Assembly (NCBI RefSeq): GCF_004125265.1
Contig: NZ_RDTE01000003.1
Coordinates: 1,550,001 to 1,614,000 of the forward strand
Direction: 5' to 3'
Length of the DNA: 64,000 nucleotides
DNA from: Streptomyces lydicus
GTDB lineage: Bacteria; Actinomycetota; Actinomycetes; Streptomycetales; Streptomycetaceae
The translations under genes and the position numbers were made by a program. Every line of letters begins with the position of its first letter. Within the stretch, counting starts at the first letter, position 1. Shown here one piece after another: positions 34,547 to 42,780 of the stretch. The notes beneath the pieces are model-generated. The model was given only the letters and a program-made list of their open reading frames with translations, made no database searches and was not told the origin of the DNA.

Positions 34547-36094
34547 TCAAGACCCCTTGACCGGCACCGGCGGAGCGAGCGGCCCGGCCCCCGCCGACGC
34601 TGCGGGTCCCTCCGCCACTACGGCCCCGACCTGCGACGGGATGATCTCCTCCGGGACCGGTCCGGCGGCGGCCGCGGCGCGCTCACGGCGGGAGAGCAGG
34701 GCGTAGAGCGCCCCGGCGAGCCCCATGCCGACGATCCAGGAGAACGGCGCGACCACGGCGAAGGCCGGGACCAGGGCGAGCGCGGCGCAGACCGCGGCGG
34801 CCGGCAGGAAAGCGGCCACCGCCTTCGGGTTGTAGCCCCTGCGGTAGAAGTAGGCGCCCCGGGCGTCGGCCGAGAACAGCGCGTCGACATCGATCCGGCC
34901 GCGGCGCACCAGGTGGTAGTCGACGAGCAGGATCGCCACCAGGGGGCCGAGGAAGGCACCGAGCGCCCCCAGGAAGTACTGGATCACCAGCGCGGACGAA
35001 TACAGCTTCCAGGGCATGACGACGATCGACAGCACCGCGGTGATCATGCCGCCGCGCTTGAAGTTCAGGTACTTCGGCGCGAGGTTGGCGAAGTCGTAGG
35101 CGGGCGAGACGAAATTGGCGACGACGTTGATGCCGATGGTGGCGACGATGAAGGCCAGCGCGCCGATGACCGTGACCACCGGATTGTCGATCTTCTGGAT
35201 CACCTTCACCGGGTCGTAGATCGCCTCGCCGAAGACGGAGATCGTGCCCGCGGTGACGAGGACGGCGACCACGGCGAAGGCGGTGAAGTTCACCGGCAGC
35301 CCGATCAGGTTGCCGCGCCGATAGGAGCGGTGGTCGGGGGTGAAGCGGGCGAAGTCGGCGTAGTTGAGGACCAGGGTCAGGAAGGTGGCGACGGTCAGGC
35401 TGACCGCGATCAGGCTCTGCTCGGCCTGCGCGGAGCCGCTGAGGCCGGTAAGGGAGCGGGTCAGCGAGATATCACCGCCGGACTTGACCACCAGATACAC
35501 CGCGAGCGCGAGGACGACCAGCCAGACCACCGGACCGGTCGCGAAGTCCTGGACCTTGCGGATGAACTCCATCCCCCGGGTCAGCAGGACGGCCTGCAGC
35601 CCCCACATCACCAGGAACGCGACCCAGCCCAGCGTGGACAGCCCCAGCACCGAGTTGTGATGGTAGGCCTCCAGGCCCGGCGCGAGCTGCAGTGTCAGCA
35701 GGACCACGGCGGTGGAGGCCAGCCAGGTCTGGATGCCGTACCAGGCCACGGCCATGACCGCGCGCAGCAGGGCGGGGATGTTGGCGCCGTAGACGCCCCA
35801 GCTGGCGCGGGCGAGCACCGGGTAGGGGACTCCGGTCCGGTGCCCGGCGTGCCCCATCCGGTTCATCAGCCAGTGGACGATCGTGATGCCGGCCAGCAGC
35901 GCCACGAACACCTCCCAGGCGGGCAGGCCGAGCACGAACAGGCTGGCCGCGAAGGCGTAGTTGCTGATCGCATGGGTGTCGGACATCCACAGCGCGAAGA
36001 TGCTGTACGTGCCCCAGGTGCGCTCGGGGGCCGGCGCGAGGTCGCTGTTGAAGAGGCGTGGGTCCGGCTGCGGGGGCTTCGGGGGTGTGGTCAC
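34547..36094 (-). CDS. pucI: NCS1-family permease, probable allantoin transporter
   Basis: A 515-aa nucleobase:cation symporter-1 with twelve predicted helices. Hallmarks are TWGTYSIFALWMSDTHAISN (helix 1), HRTGVPYPVLARASWGVYGA and IPALLRAVMAVAWYGIQTW (helix 3, substrate site). These match PucI/Mhp1-type allantoin-hydantoin transporters. It lies between allantoinase and an allantoin-racemase-like gene, all on the minus strand, and starts 51 nt after the racemase stop codon, so those two are cotranscribed. Context strongly favours allantoin over uracil or thiamine. The gene symbol is by analogy. Confidence 0.9.
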   Translation of the reverse strand: MTTPPKPPQPDPRLFNSDLAPAPERTWGTYSIFALWMSDTHAISNYAFAASLFVLGLPAWEVFVALLAGITIVHWLMNRMGHAGHRTGVPYPVLARASWGVYGANIPALLRAVMAVAWYGIQTWLASTAVVLLTLQLAPGLEAYHHNSVLGLSTLGWVAFLVMWGLQAVLLTRGMEFIRKVQDFATGPVVWLVVLALAVYLVVKSGGDISLTRSLTGLSGSAQAEQSLIAVSLTVATFLTLVLNYADFARFTPDHRSYRRGNLIGLPVNFTAFAVVAVLVTAGTISVFGEAIYDPVKVIQKIDNPVVTVIGALAFIVATIGINVVANFVSPAYDFANLAPKYLNFKRGGMITAVLSIVVMPWKLYSSALVIQYFLGALGAFLGPLVAILLVDYHLVRRGRIDVDALFSADARGAYFYRRGYNPKAVAAFLPAAAVCAALALVPAFAVVAPFSWIVGMGLAGALYALLSRRERAAAAAGPVPEEIIPSQVGAVVAEGPAASAGAGPLAPPVPVKGS

Positions 36095-36145
36095 GTGTCC
36101 TCCCGGGCGGGTGGGGTGGAGCCTGTAGCGATATGGGGCCGGTTG

Positions 36146-36940
36146 TCAGATGTCTGATGTCTGTACCGAAAATGCGGTGGGACGCGGTGCGCCCTGGGCG
36201 CACCCCGGAGACGGGCGCAGATGCGTGCTCAGCGGCCAGGAGCCGATGGCCTTGGGGCGGGGCGGCGCGAAGCTGCGTCCCGCGCTGGTGGTCAGCCCGA
36301 GACCGACGACAGCTTCCGCGAACTTCACCGCGGCGGCAACCCCGTCGACCACGGGAATCCCGAGCGCCGCCGCGACCCGCTCCTGGAGTCCGGCCATACC
36401 CCCACAGCCCAGGCAGATCACCTCGGCGCCCGCCCGGACCACCTCGCGGGCGGTCTCGATGATCACTTCGACGGTCCGCTCGGGGTCCTCCTCCAGCTCC
36501 AGGACGCCGAGCCCGGTGCCGCGCACCGCGGCGCAGCGCTGCAGCAGCCCGGCGGTCAGCAGCCGGTCCCTGATCTGCGGTACGGCACGGTCGAGGGTGG
36601 TGACGATGCCGTAGGCGTGGCCGAGCATCATCGCCATCTGGGCGGCGCTCTCGGTGATGTCCAGGACGGGGACGTCCAGCAGCTCCTGGGCACCCTCCCG
36701 GCCCGGTTCGCCGAATCCGGCCATGACCAGCGCATCGAAGGGCGTATCGAAGGTGGCGAGCCGGTCCAGCACGGCCGCGGCGCTGAGATAGCCCTCGAAG
36801 TGGCCCTCGATCGACTCCGGTCCCCACCGGGGCTGGGTCGCGATGATCTCGGTGCCCGGGGCGGCGGCCGCGGTGGCGGTGACGCGGATGGCGGCGGTCA
36901 TGGAAGCCGTGGTGTTCGGGTTCATGACGAGAAGGCGCAT
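36146..36940 (-). CDS. Asp/Glu/hydantoin racemase family protein (allantoin racemase-like)
   Basis: A 264-aa member of the cofactor-independent racemase family, opening MRLLVMNPNTTASMT as in hydantoin and allantoin racemases. These use two cysteines. The second is present (C179 in VICLGCGGMAGL), but the first is replaced by glycine: LVMAGFGEPG has G75 where a cysteine is usual in ACFGDPG. The C-terminal ~25 residues (THLRPSPGCAQGAPRPTAF) look like an unstructured extension. It precedes the permease gene and is divergent from the IclR regulator. It may racemise allantoin by a one-base mechanism, bind it, or have another activity. Confidence 0.82.
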   Translation of the reverse strand: MRLLVMNPNTTASMTAAIRVTATAAAAPGTEIIATQPRWGPESIEGHFEGYLSAAAVLDRLATFDTPFDALVMAGFGEPGREGAQELLDVPVLDITESAAQMAMMLGHAYGIVTTLDRAVPQIRDRLLTAGLLQRCAAVRGTGLGVLELEEDPERTVEVIIETAREVVRAGAEVICLGCGGMAGLQERVAAALGIPVVDGVAAAVKFAEAVVGLGLTTSAGRSFAPPRPKAIGSWPLSTHLRPSPGCAQGAPRPTAFSVQTSDI

Positions 36941-36962
36941 GACGCTCCAATGAAGTGGAGGA

Positions 36963-36977
36963 TTCCACAGAATGGAC
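36963..36977. promoter_or_regulatory. TTCC-N7-GGA palindrome between racemase and IclR genes
   Basis: TTCCACAGAATGGAC lies 23 bp upstream of the racemase start in the divergent promoter region with the IclR gene at 37209. Related 15-mers occur at 39991 (before malate synthase) and 49140 (before hydroxypyruvate isomerase). TTCC/GGAA palindromes of this size are usual for IclR-family operators. Confidence 0.6.
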
Positions 36978-37208
36978 AGTGGATTTCGCGCAGCAGAACG
37001 TAGCTATGGCCCCTGGCACCGTCAAGGGTTCGCGGCCAGGAGCTTGCCGGTCGGCTCGCACCATGGGACAAAGAGGGCCTGACCGGCGGGAACGAGTGTG
37101 CGAGAGACCGTGTGTCCGGGTAAGGGGACCGGTAGGCTTCTCCGGTCGGGCCCGGCGCCCGCCAACACCGGCCGAGACCGATCCGACCCGCCCCGAAAGG
37201 AACGCGAC

Positions 37209-38012
37209 GTGCCGTCGTCCAGCGCCAGCACCTCCGCCGCCGAAGCCAAGCCCGCAGGCGCCAGCGGCGGCGTCCAGTCCCTTGAGCGCGCCTTCGACCT
37301 GCTGGAGCGGATGGCCGACGCCGGCGGCGAGGTGGGCCTGAGCGAGCTCTCCGGCAGCAGCGGACTGCCGCTGCCCACCATCCACCGTCTGATGCGCACG
37401 CTCGTCGCCTGCGGCTATGTCCGGCAGCAGCCCAACCGCCGCTACGCACTCGGCCCGCGCCTGATCCGGCTCGGCGAAAGCTCCTCCCGGCTGCTGGGCA
37501 CCTGGGCCCGGCCGTTCCTGGCCCGTCTGGTCGAGGAGACCGGCGAGACCGCCAACATGGCGCTGCTCGACGGTGACGAGATCGTCTATGTCGCCCAGGT
37601 GCCCTCGCGGCACGCGGTGCGGATGTTCACCGAGGTCGGCCGGCGGGTGCTGCCGCACTCCACCGGTGTCGGCAAGGCCCTGCTGGCCGACCACTCCCCG
37701 GAGGAGGTCCGCGCCCTGCTCGGCCGTACGGGCATGCCGGCCGCGACCGAGAAGACCATCACCGACCCGGACCGCTTCCTGGAAGCGCTCGCCGATGTCC
37801 GGCGCCTGGGCTACGCGGTCGACGACAACGAGCAGGAGATCGGCGTCCGCTGCCTCGCGGTGCCGGTGCCCAACTCCCCCACCTCGGCGGCGATCTCCAT
37901 CTCAGGACCGACCGGACGGGTGACCGAGGCCGCGACGGACAAGATCGTCCCGGTGCTGCAGGACGTCGCGGCGCAGCTGTCGGTGGCGCTGGCGAATCAG
38001 ACGCCGGCGTAG
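37209..38012 (+). CDS. allR: IclR-family regulator, AllR-like
   Basis: A 267-aa repressor-type regulator. The winged helix (about 20-85) reads VQSLERAFDLLERMADAGGE, LPTIHRLMRTLVACGYV and RRYALGPRLIRLG. The effector domain (about 100-260) contains GETANMALLDGDEIVYVAQV and LPHSTGVGKALLADHSPEEV. In Streptomyces coelicolor the IclR protein AllR controls allantoin and glyoxylate genes and responds to pathway metabolites. Position between the racemase/permease operon and malate synthase supports orthology. The GTG at 37209 has GAAAGGAAC upstream. Confidence 0.9.
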   Translation: MPSSSASTSAAEAKPAGASGGVQSLERAFDLLERMADAGGEVGLSELSGSSGLPLPTIHRLMRTLVACGYVRQQPNRRYALGPRLIRLGESSSRLLGTWARPFLARLVEETGETANMALLDGDEIVYVAQVPSRHAVRMFTEVGRRVLPHSTGVGKALLADHSPEEVRALLGRTGMPAATEKTITDPDRFLEALADVRRLGYAVDDNEQEIGVRCLAVPVPNSPTSAAISISGPTGRVTEAATDKIVPVLQDVAAQLSVALANQTPA

Positions 38013-38171
38013 GCGCGGGGGCGCCCCTGGCAGGGCGGCCCTTCACGGCCGGAGGCGACGTGCGGCGCACGGACTACGGGGCCGGCGCCGGGCTCGGCCC
38101 CGGCGCACCATGGCCCGTCACCCGCCCCGTCACCCGCCCCGGCTCCACGCCCGCGTTCACGGGGTGCACGG

Positions 38172-38528
38172 TCACAGGCCGCGCGGCAGCTCGCCGAAGC
38201 GGTCGATCCCCTCACGCACCTCCGTGAGCGCGGACGACAGCGCACTCACCGAGCCGACCGCCCCGGCGATCAGCAGGAGCGAACGGCGCAGCCGGGGCAC
38301 CTCCGGCAGCCCGTGGCTCACCATCGCGTCCAGCGCGGCCAGCTCGTCGTCGGCCGCCGCCCGATCCGGTAACTCGCCCGGGAGTACTGCCAGTTGCCGA
38401 CGCAGCCGGGCCACCGCCCCGCGTAGTTCCTGGACCCGCGGGTCACCCTCGACCCCGGTCACCCGTCCGTCCCTCTGCAGCTGCTCCACAACGACGGCGT
38501 CCTCCAAGGCCGTTGCCCGTTCCGCCAT
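38172..38528 (-). CDS. Hypothetical helical protein (DUF5955-like)
   Basis: A 118-aa protein. An acidic helix-rich body (VQELRGAVARLRRQLAVLPG, DDELAALDAMVSHGLPEVPR) is followed by a moderately hydrophobic stretch LRRSLLLIAGAVGSVSALSS and a short tail. The layout matches what I recall as DUF5955 in streptomycetes. The function is unknown, and it converges with the IclR gene. Confidence 0.7.
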   Translation of the reverse strand: MAERATALEDAVVVEQLQRDGRVTGVEGDPRVQELRGAVARLRRQLAVLPGELPDRAAADDELAALDAMVSHGLPEVPRLRRSLLLIAGAVGSVSALSSALTEVREGIDRFGELPRGL

Positions 38529-38800
38529 GGCGGACAGTTAACGCCACTCTGCGCTGATGGCGCCATACGGAGAGCGAAAAAACCGGATCACCGAGCGGAG
38601 GCGACCGGGAGCGGCCCGGAAAACCCCGGAACAGCGGCGCCAGGCCGTACCCTGCCATCAACCTGATGATGCGTCAGCACGTTTGTTCCCCTGACCACCC
38701 TTTGGTGTGGGTGCGTACGGTCCGAAGCGTATGCCGCAGCGAGACGGAGCATTCTCCCTTTCAAGGAAATATCCGGCATATCACTGGATCGGAGAGTGTC

Positions 38801-39028
38801 ATGGAGTCCAACTCCGGCCCCGACACCGGCTCGAACCACCAGCGCGGCGTCAGCGTCGTACAACTCATCTGCCGTGCGTACGGCCTCTCCGATGCTTCGG
38901 AGATCACGCTGGAGCACATACACCGTTATGTCGCCGAGCGCCGACGCGCGGAGGAACGCACGCCCCACCTGCGCGACCGGCTGCGGCCGGGCATCCCCCG
39001 CCCCCGGGCCTCCGGTGACGCGGCCTGA
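38801..39028 (+). CDS. Small hypothetical protein, 75 aa
   Basis: The ATG at 38801 follows GGAGAG 4 nt upstream. The product is basic in its second half (AERRRAEERTPHLRDRLRPG) and has a predicted helical pair around VVQLICRAYGLSDASEITLE. Residues 20-50 could be a small helix-turn-helix, but no family is recognised. It precedes the MobA-like gene by 112 nt in the same direction. Confidence 0.6.
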   Translation: MESNSGPDTGSNHQRGVSVVQLICRAYGLSDASEITLEHIHRYVAERRRAEERTPHLRDRLRPGIPRPRASGDAA

Positions 39029-39140
39029 TCCGGCGGACCGCGCCCACCGGACCGGGAGGCCGGGCGTCACGAGGGAAGCCGCACCCGTGAGACGAGCAGC
39101 CTCCATGAGGTATGCAGCCCCCGTGAGGTAAGCAGTCCCC

Positions 39141-39827
39141 ATGACGCCGAGGACGCCCGGACGGCCGGGAGAACCGCAAGGACAGTCGCCACACGCCCGG
39201 ACGGGCGCCGATGAGGGGCCGCGGCGCGCCGGGCCCCCCGAGGGGAGGGTGGCCGGCCTGCTGCTCGCCGCAGGCGGCGGACGGCGCCTGGGGGGACGGC
39301 CCAAGGCACTGCTCGACCACCGGGGACGACCACTGGTCGAGCACGCCGCACGGGCACTGCGGGACGGCGGCTGCGACCCCGTGCACATCGTGCTGGGGGC
39401 CGCCGCCGGTTCCGTACGGGCGCGGGCCGACCTCTCGGCGTACGGCGTCTCGGAAAACCCGGACTGGGCCCAGGGTATGGGCTCCTCGCTGCGCGTGGGC
39501 CTCGCCGCGCTGGCCGGTTCGGGGGCGGATGCGGTGGCGGTGTCGCTGGTGGACCAGCCGGGCATCGGCGCCGCGGCGGTGGCGCGGGTGGTGGCGGCGT
39601 ACGACGGCGGTGCCTCGCTCGCCTCCGCGGCGTACGACGGCCGCCGGGGTCATCCGGTCCTCTTCGGCGCCGAGCGCTGGCCGGACATCGCCGCCACCGC
39701 GACGGGCGACCGCGGTGCGCGCGCCTACCTCCAGGAGCATGCGGACGCGCTCACCCTCGTCGAGTGCTCCGACATCGCCGAGCCGTACGACATCGACACG
39801 CCGGAGGATCTGCACCGCCTGCGGTGA
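39141..39827 (+). CDS. MobA-like nucleotidyltransferase (Mo-cofactor cytidylyl/guanylyltransferase family)
   Basis: A 228-aa NTP-transferase. The nucleotide-binding loop is LLLAAGGGRRLGGRPKALLD, the metal aspartate is in VAVSLVDQPGI, and the substrate segment is GRRGHPVLFGAERW. The C-terminal DIDTPEDLHRL is typical of MocA/MobA relatives. Such proteins add CMP or GMP to molybdopterin for xanthine-dehydrogenase-type enzymes. Its place in a purine-degradation district suggests it serves xanthine dehydrogenase, which is not in the window. The first ~35 residues are low complexity and the true start may be internal. Confidence 0.85.
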   Translation: MTPRTPGRPGEPQGQSPHARTGADEGPRRAGPPEGRVAGLLLAAGGGRRLGGRPKALLDHRGRPLVEHAARALRDGGCDPVHIVLGAAAGSVRARADLSAYGVSENPDWAQGMGSSLRVGLAALAGSGADAVAVSLVDQPGIGAAAVARVVAAYDGGASLASAAYDGRRGHPVLFGAERWPDIAATATGDRGARAYLQEHADALTLVECSDIAEPYDIDTPEDLHRLR

Positions 39828-39973
39828 CCGGCCCGCGGCGGCCGTGCGCGCCCCGCCGACAACTCCGGTGCAGCACAAGGGAGTAGGCGTGCGGGAAACG
39901 GTCATGGGGAGTGAGTGGCATGGCACCGGGAGTCATTCGATCACCGCTTGTATCGACTCGGAGAATCTCGACA

Positions 39974-40005
39974 TCAACAAACCATTGAAGTTCCGCGATA
40001 AGGAA
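39974..40005. promoter_or_regulatory. Two palindromes before malate synthase
   Basis: TCAACA-AAC-CATTGA (39974-39988) is a degenerate copy of the TCAACA-N3-TGTTGA element. Immediately after it, TTCCGCGATAAGGAA (39991-40005) is a TTCC-N7-GGAA palindrome like those at 36963 and 49140. Both lie 130-165 bp upstream of aceB, the only place where both motif types sit side by side. Confidence 0.6.
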
Positions 40006-40138
40006 ACTAGTCTCCACTGGTCAGAAGCGCCCTGAACCCTGACGGCGCCCGCGACCGTATTCCGGAGCCCGCGGCACCCGGTGCCGCCCGGTGTTTCCGG
40101 AGGCCGCCAGGCACCGCCGCTGAATGGAGTGACACCTC

Positions 40139-41767
40139 ATGTCCGCACCAGCGCCGTCCCCGCTGGCCCTCGTCGACGTCGACCCCGCGCACGCCCCCGA
40201 ACGGCAGGGCGAGGTCCTCACCGACGCCGCGCTCACCTTCGTCGCCGAGTTGCACCGCCGGTTCACCCCGCGCCGCGACGAACTGCTCGCCCGCCGCGCC
40301 GGGCGCCGTGCGGAGATCGCCCGGACCAGCACCCTGGACTTCCTCCCCGAGACCGCGGGGATCCGCGCGGACGACAGCTGGAAGGTGGCCGGGGCGCCCG
40401 CCGCGCTCAACGACCGCCGGGTGGAGATCACCGGCCCCACCGACCGCAAGATGACGATCAACGCGCTCAACTCGGGCGCCAGGGTCTGGCTCGCCGACTT
40501 CGAGGACGCTTCCGCCCCGACCTGGGAGAACGTCGTCTCCGGCCAGCTCAACCTGATCGACGCCTACGAGCGCCGGATCGACTTCACCGACGCCGCCTCC
40601 GGGAAGTCGTACGCCCTCAAGCCCGCCGGGGAGCTGGCCACCGTCGTGATGCGCCCGCGCGGGTGGCACCTGGACGAGCGCCACCTCCAGTTCGAGGGCC
40701 GGCCGGTCCCCGGTGCGCTGGTCGACTTCGGCCTCTACTTCTTCCACAACGCCCAGCGCCTGCTGGACCTGGGCAAGGGCCCGTACTTCTACCTGCCGAA
40801 GACCGAGTCGCACCTGGAGGCCCGCCTCTGGAACGAGATCTTCGTCTTCGCGCAGGACTACCTCGGCATCCCCCAGGGCACCGTGCGCGCCACGGTCCTG
40901 ATCGAGACCATCACGGCCGCGTACGAGATGGAGGAGATCCTCTACGAGCTGCGCGACCACGCCTCGGGGCTGAACGCCGGCCGCTGGGACTACCTCTTCT
41001 CCATCGTCAAGAACTTCCGTGACGGCGGCGCCAAGTTCGTGCTCCCGGACCGCAACGCGGTGACGATGACCGCCCCGTTCATGCGTGCCTACACCGAACT
41101 CCTCGTCCGCACCTGCCACAAGCGCGGGGCGCACGCGATCGGCGGTATGGCGGCCTTCATCCCCAACCGCCGCGACCCCGAGGCCAACGAGAAGGCCCTC
41201 GCCAAGGTCAAGAACGACAAGGACCGCGAGGCCGGCGACGGCTTCGACGGCTCCTGGGTCGCCCACCCCGACCTGGTCCCGGTCGCCCGCGCCTCCTTCG
41301 ACGCGGTCCTCGGCGACAAGCCGCACCAGAAGGACCGCCTGCGCGAGGACGTCGACGTCAAGGCCGCCGACCTGATCGCGATCGACTCCCTGGACGCCAA
41401 GCCCACTTACCAGGGGCTGCTCGACGCGGTCCAGGTCGGCACCCGTTACATCGAGGCCTGGCTGCGCGGCCTGGGCGCCGTCGCCATCTTCGGCCTCATG
41501 GAGGACGCCGCCACCGCCGAGATCTCCCGCTCCCAGATCTGGCAGTGGGTCGACGCGGGGGTCGTCTTCGAGAACGGCGAGAAGGCCACCGCGGAGCTGG
41601 TCCGCACCGTCGCCGCGGAGCAGCTGGCCGCCATCCGCGCCGAGGTCGGCGAGGACGCCTTCACCTCCGGCAGGTGGCAGCAGGCCCACGACCTGCTGCT
41701 CCGGGTCGCACTGGACGAGAACTACGCGGAGTTCCTGACGCTGCCGGCTTACGAGCTGCTGGGCTGA
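40139..41767 (+). CDS. aceB: Malate synthase A
   Basis: A 542-aa TIM-barrel enzyme condensing glyoxylate with acetyl-CoA to malate. It reads as a standard A-form: NSGARVWLADFEDASAPTWE, MRPRGWHLDERHLQ, YFYLPKTESHLEARLWNEIF, RATVLIETITAAYEMEEILY and the GRWDYLFSIVKNFR loop are all intact. No glyoxylate-shunt isocitrate lyase is beside it. Instead it lies within purine-degradation genes, so it most likely disposes of glyoxylate released from allantoin. Paired palindromes at 39974-40005 suggest control by the purine regulators. A strong terminator follows. Confidence 0.96.
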   Translation: MSAPAPSPLALVDVDPAHAPERQGEVLTDAALTFVAELHRRFTPRRDELLARRAGRRAEIARTSTLDFLPETAGIRADDSWKVAGAPAALNDRRVEITGPTDRKMTINALNSGARVWLADFEDASAPTWENVVSGQLNLIDAYERRIDFTDAASGKSYALKPAGELATVVMRPRGWHLDERHLQFEGRPVPGALVDFGLYFFHNAQRLLDLGKGPYFYLPKTESHLEARLWNEIFVFAQDYLGIPQGTVRATVLIETITAAYEMEEILYELRDHASGLNAGRWDYLFSIVKNFRDGGAKFVLPDRNAVTMTAPFMRAYTELLVRTCHKRGAHAIGGMAAFIPNRRDPEANEKALAKVKNDKDREAGDGFDGSWVAHPDLVPVARASFDAVLGDKPHQKDRLREDVDVKAADLIAIDSLDAKPTYQGLLDAVQVGTRYIEAWLRGLGAVAIFGLMEDAATAEISRSQIWQWVDAGVVFENGEKATAELVRTVAAEQLAAIRAEVGEDAFTSGRWQQAHDLLLRVALDENYAEFLTLPAYELLG

Positions 41768-41804
41768 GGCTTCACCCGTAGGGGATGTTCCCCGGCGTGC
41801 CCCC

Positions 41805-41851
41805 GAGGGGCCGGTACGTACCCGCACCGCGGTGGTACGTACCGGCCCCTC
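41805..41851 (+). terminator. aceB terminator
   Basis: A perfect 18-bp stem (GAGGGGCCGGTACGTACC at 41805-41822, complement at 41834-41851) with an 11-nt loop, 38 nt after the aceB stop codon. Confidence 0.88.
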
Positions 41852-41950
41852 ACCCTTACGGGGCACCCCGGCCCGGCAGACCGCGGCGTGCCCGGCCGGG
41901 GAGGCCGCCTCGGCGATCCGCGCCACGGAGCTCGCTTATAGTGGCGTGAC

Positions 41951-41964
41951 ACTACAAACGTAGT
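41951..41964. promoter_or_regulatory. Operator candidate before the TetR gene
   Basis: ACTAC-AAAC-GTAGT is a perfect short palindrome 31 bp upstream of the TetR start at 41995, overlapping the likely promoter (TATAGTGGCGTGACACTAC). Autoregulation is probable. Confidence 0.55.
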
Positions 41965-41994
41965 AGAAGCGGTTCGACACGAAGGGCGCTCAGG

Positions 41995-42549
41995 GTGGCA
42001 CGACGGCGGGAGCAGGTGCTGGACGCGGGCATCCAGGTCCTGGGCAGCGCGGGGGCGCGGGGGCTGACCTACCAGGCCGTGGATGCCGCGGCCGGGGTCC
42101 CGTCGGGCACCACCTCCAACTACTTCCGCAACCGGACGGCCCTGGTCGACGGCATCGTCGACCACGTCCAGGCCCTGGAGCACCGCGACTGGGAGGCCTT
42201 CGCCACGGCGGCCGACCCGGCCGACGCCGGTGAACTCGCCGATACCGTCGCCCGGTTCCTCCGGTACGCGACCGGCCCCGAGCGGGCCAGGACCGCCGCC
42301 CGCTTCGCGCTCTACCTGGAATCCTGGGCCCGCCCCGAGCTCCGCCCCGCACTCACCCGCGGCCGCGAGAGCGTCATCGACTGGGGTGCGGAGTGGCTGC
42401 GGCGCATCGGCTCGCCGGCGCCGCGGCGGCACTGCGCGATCCTCTGCGACTACATGGACGGCGTCGCCTTCCGTCAACTCTCCTTCCCCGACGAGGAATT
42501 CGACCCGGGACCGGGCCTCCGCGAGCTGCTGGGCGGACTGCTGGACTGA
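41995..42549 (+). CDS. TetR-family transcriptional regulator
   Basis: A 184-aa regulator. The N-terminal helix-turn-helix reads LDAGIQVLGSAGARGLTYQA and VPSGTTSNYFRNRTALVDGI, and a helical ligand-binding domain fills the rest. The GTG at 41995 is preceded by GAAGGGCG. It is convergent with the xanthine permease gene and follows malate synthase after a terminator, so its target is not clear beyond likely autoregulation through the palindrome at 41951. Confidence 0.9.
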   Translation: MARRREQVLDAGIQVLGSAGARGLTYQAVDAAAGVPSGTTSNYFRNRTALVDGIVDHVQALEHRDWEAFATAADPADAGELADTVARFLRYATGPERARTAARFALYLESWARPELRPALTRGRESVIDWGAEWLRRIGSPAPRRHCAILCDYMDGVAFRQLSFPDEEFDPGPGLRELLGGLLD

Positions 42550-42780
42550 GGGGGCAGAGGGGGGAGAGAAGCCAGAGGGTCGGGGAGGGGGCGGAGAGGT
42601 CGGAGGACCACCGTCCGCGTCACCCCGGCGCACCGCCCGCCCTGCTCGCCCTGCTCGCCCTGCCCACCCTGCCCGCCGCCGCACCGGCCACCGCGGCGCG
42701 GGCGCCGTCCCCGAAACGCCCAACGGCGCCCAGGAGAGCAGACGTTGCCGCTCCCTGCGGGCCGTTGCGCGCTCCCGGTG

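Noticed and set aside
34319..36157. A 612-codon plus-strand frame rich in Asp, Gly and Arg
   Set aside because: It is the antisense shadow of the NCS1 permease gene; hydrophobic codons read backwards give this composition.
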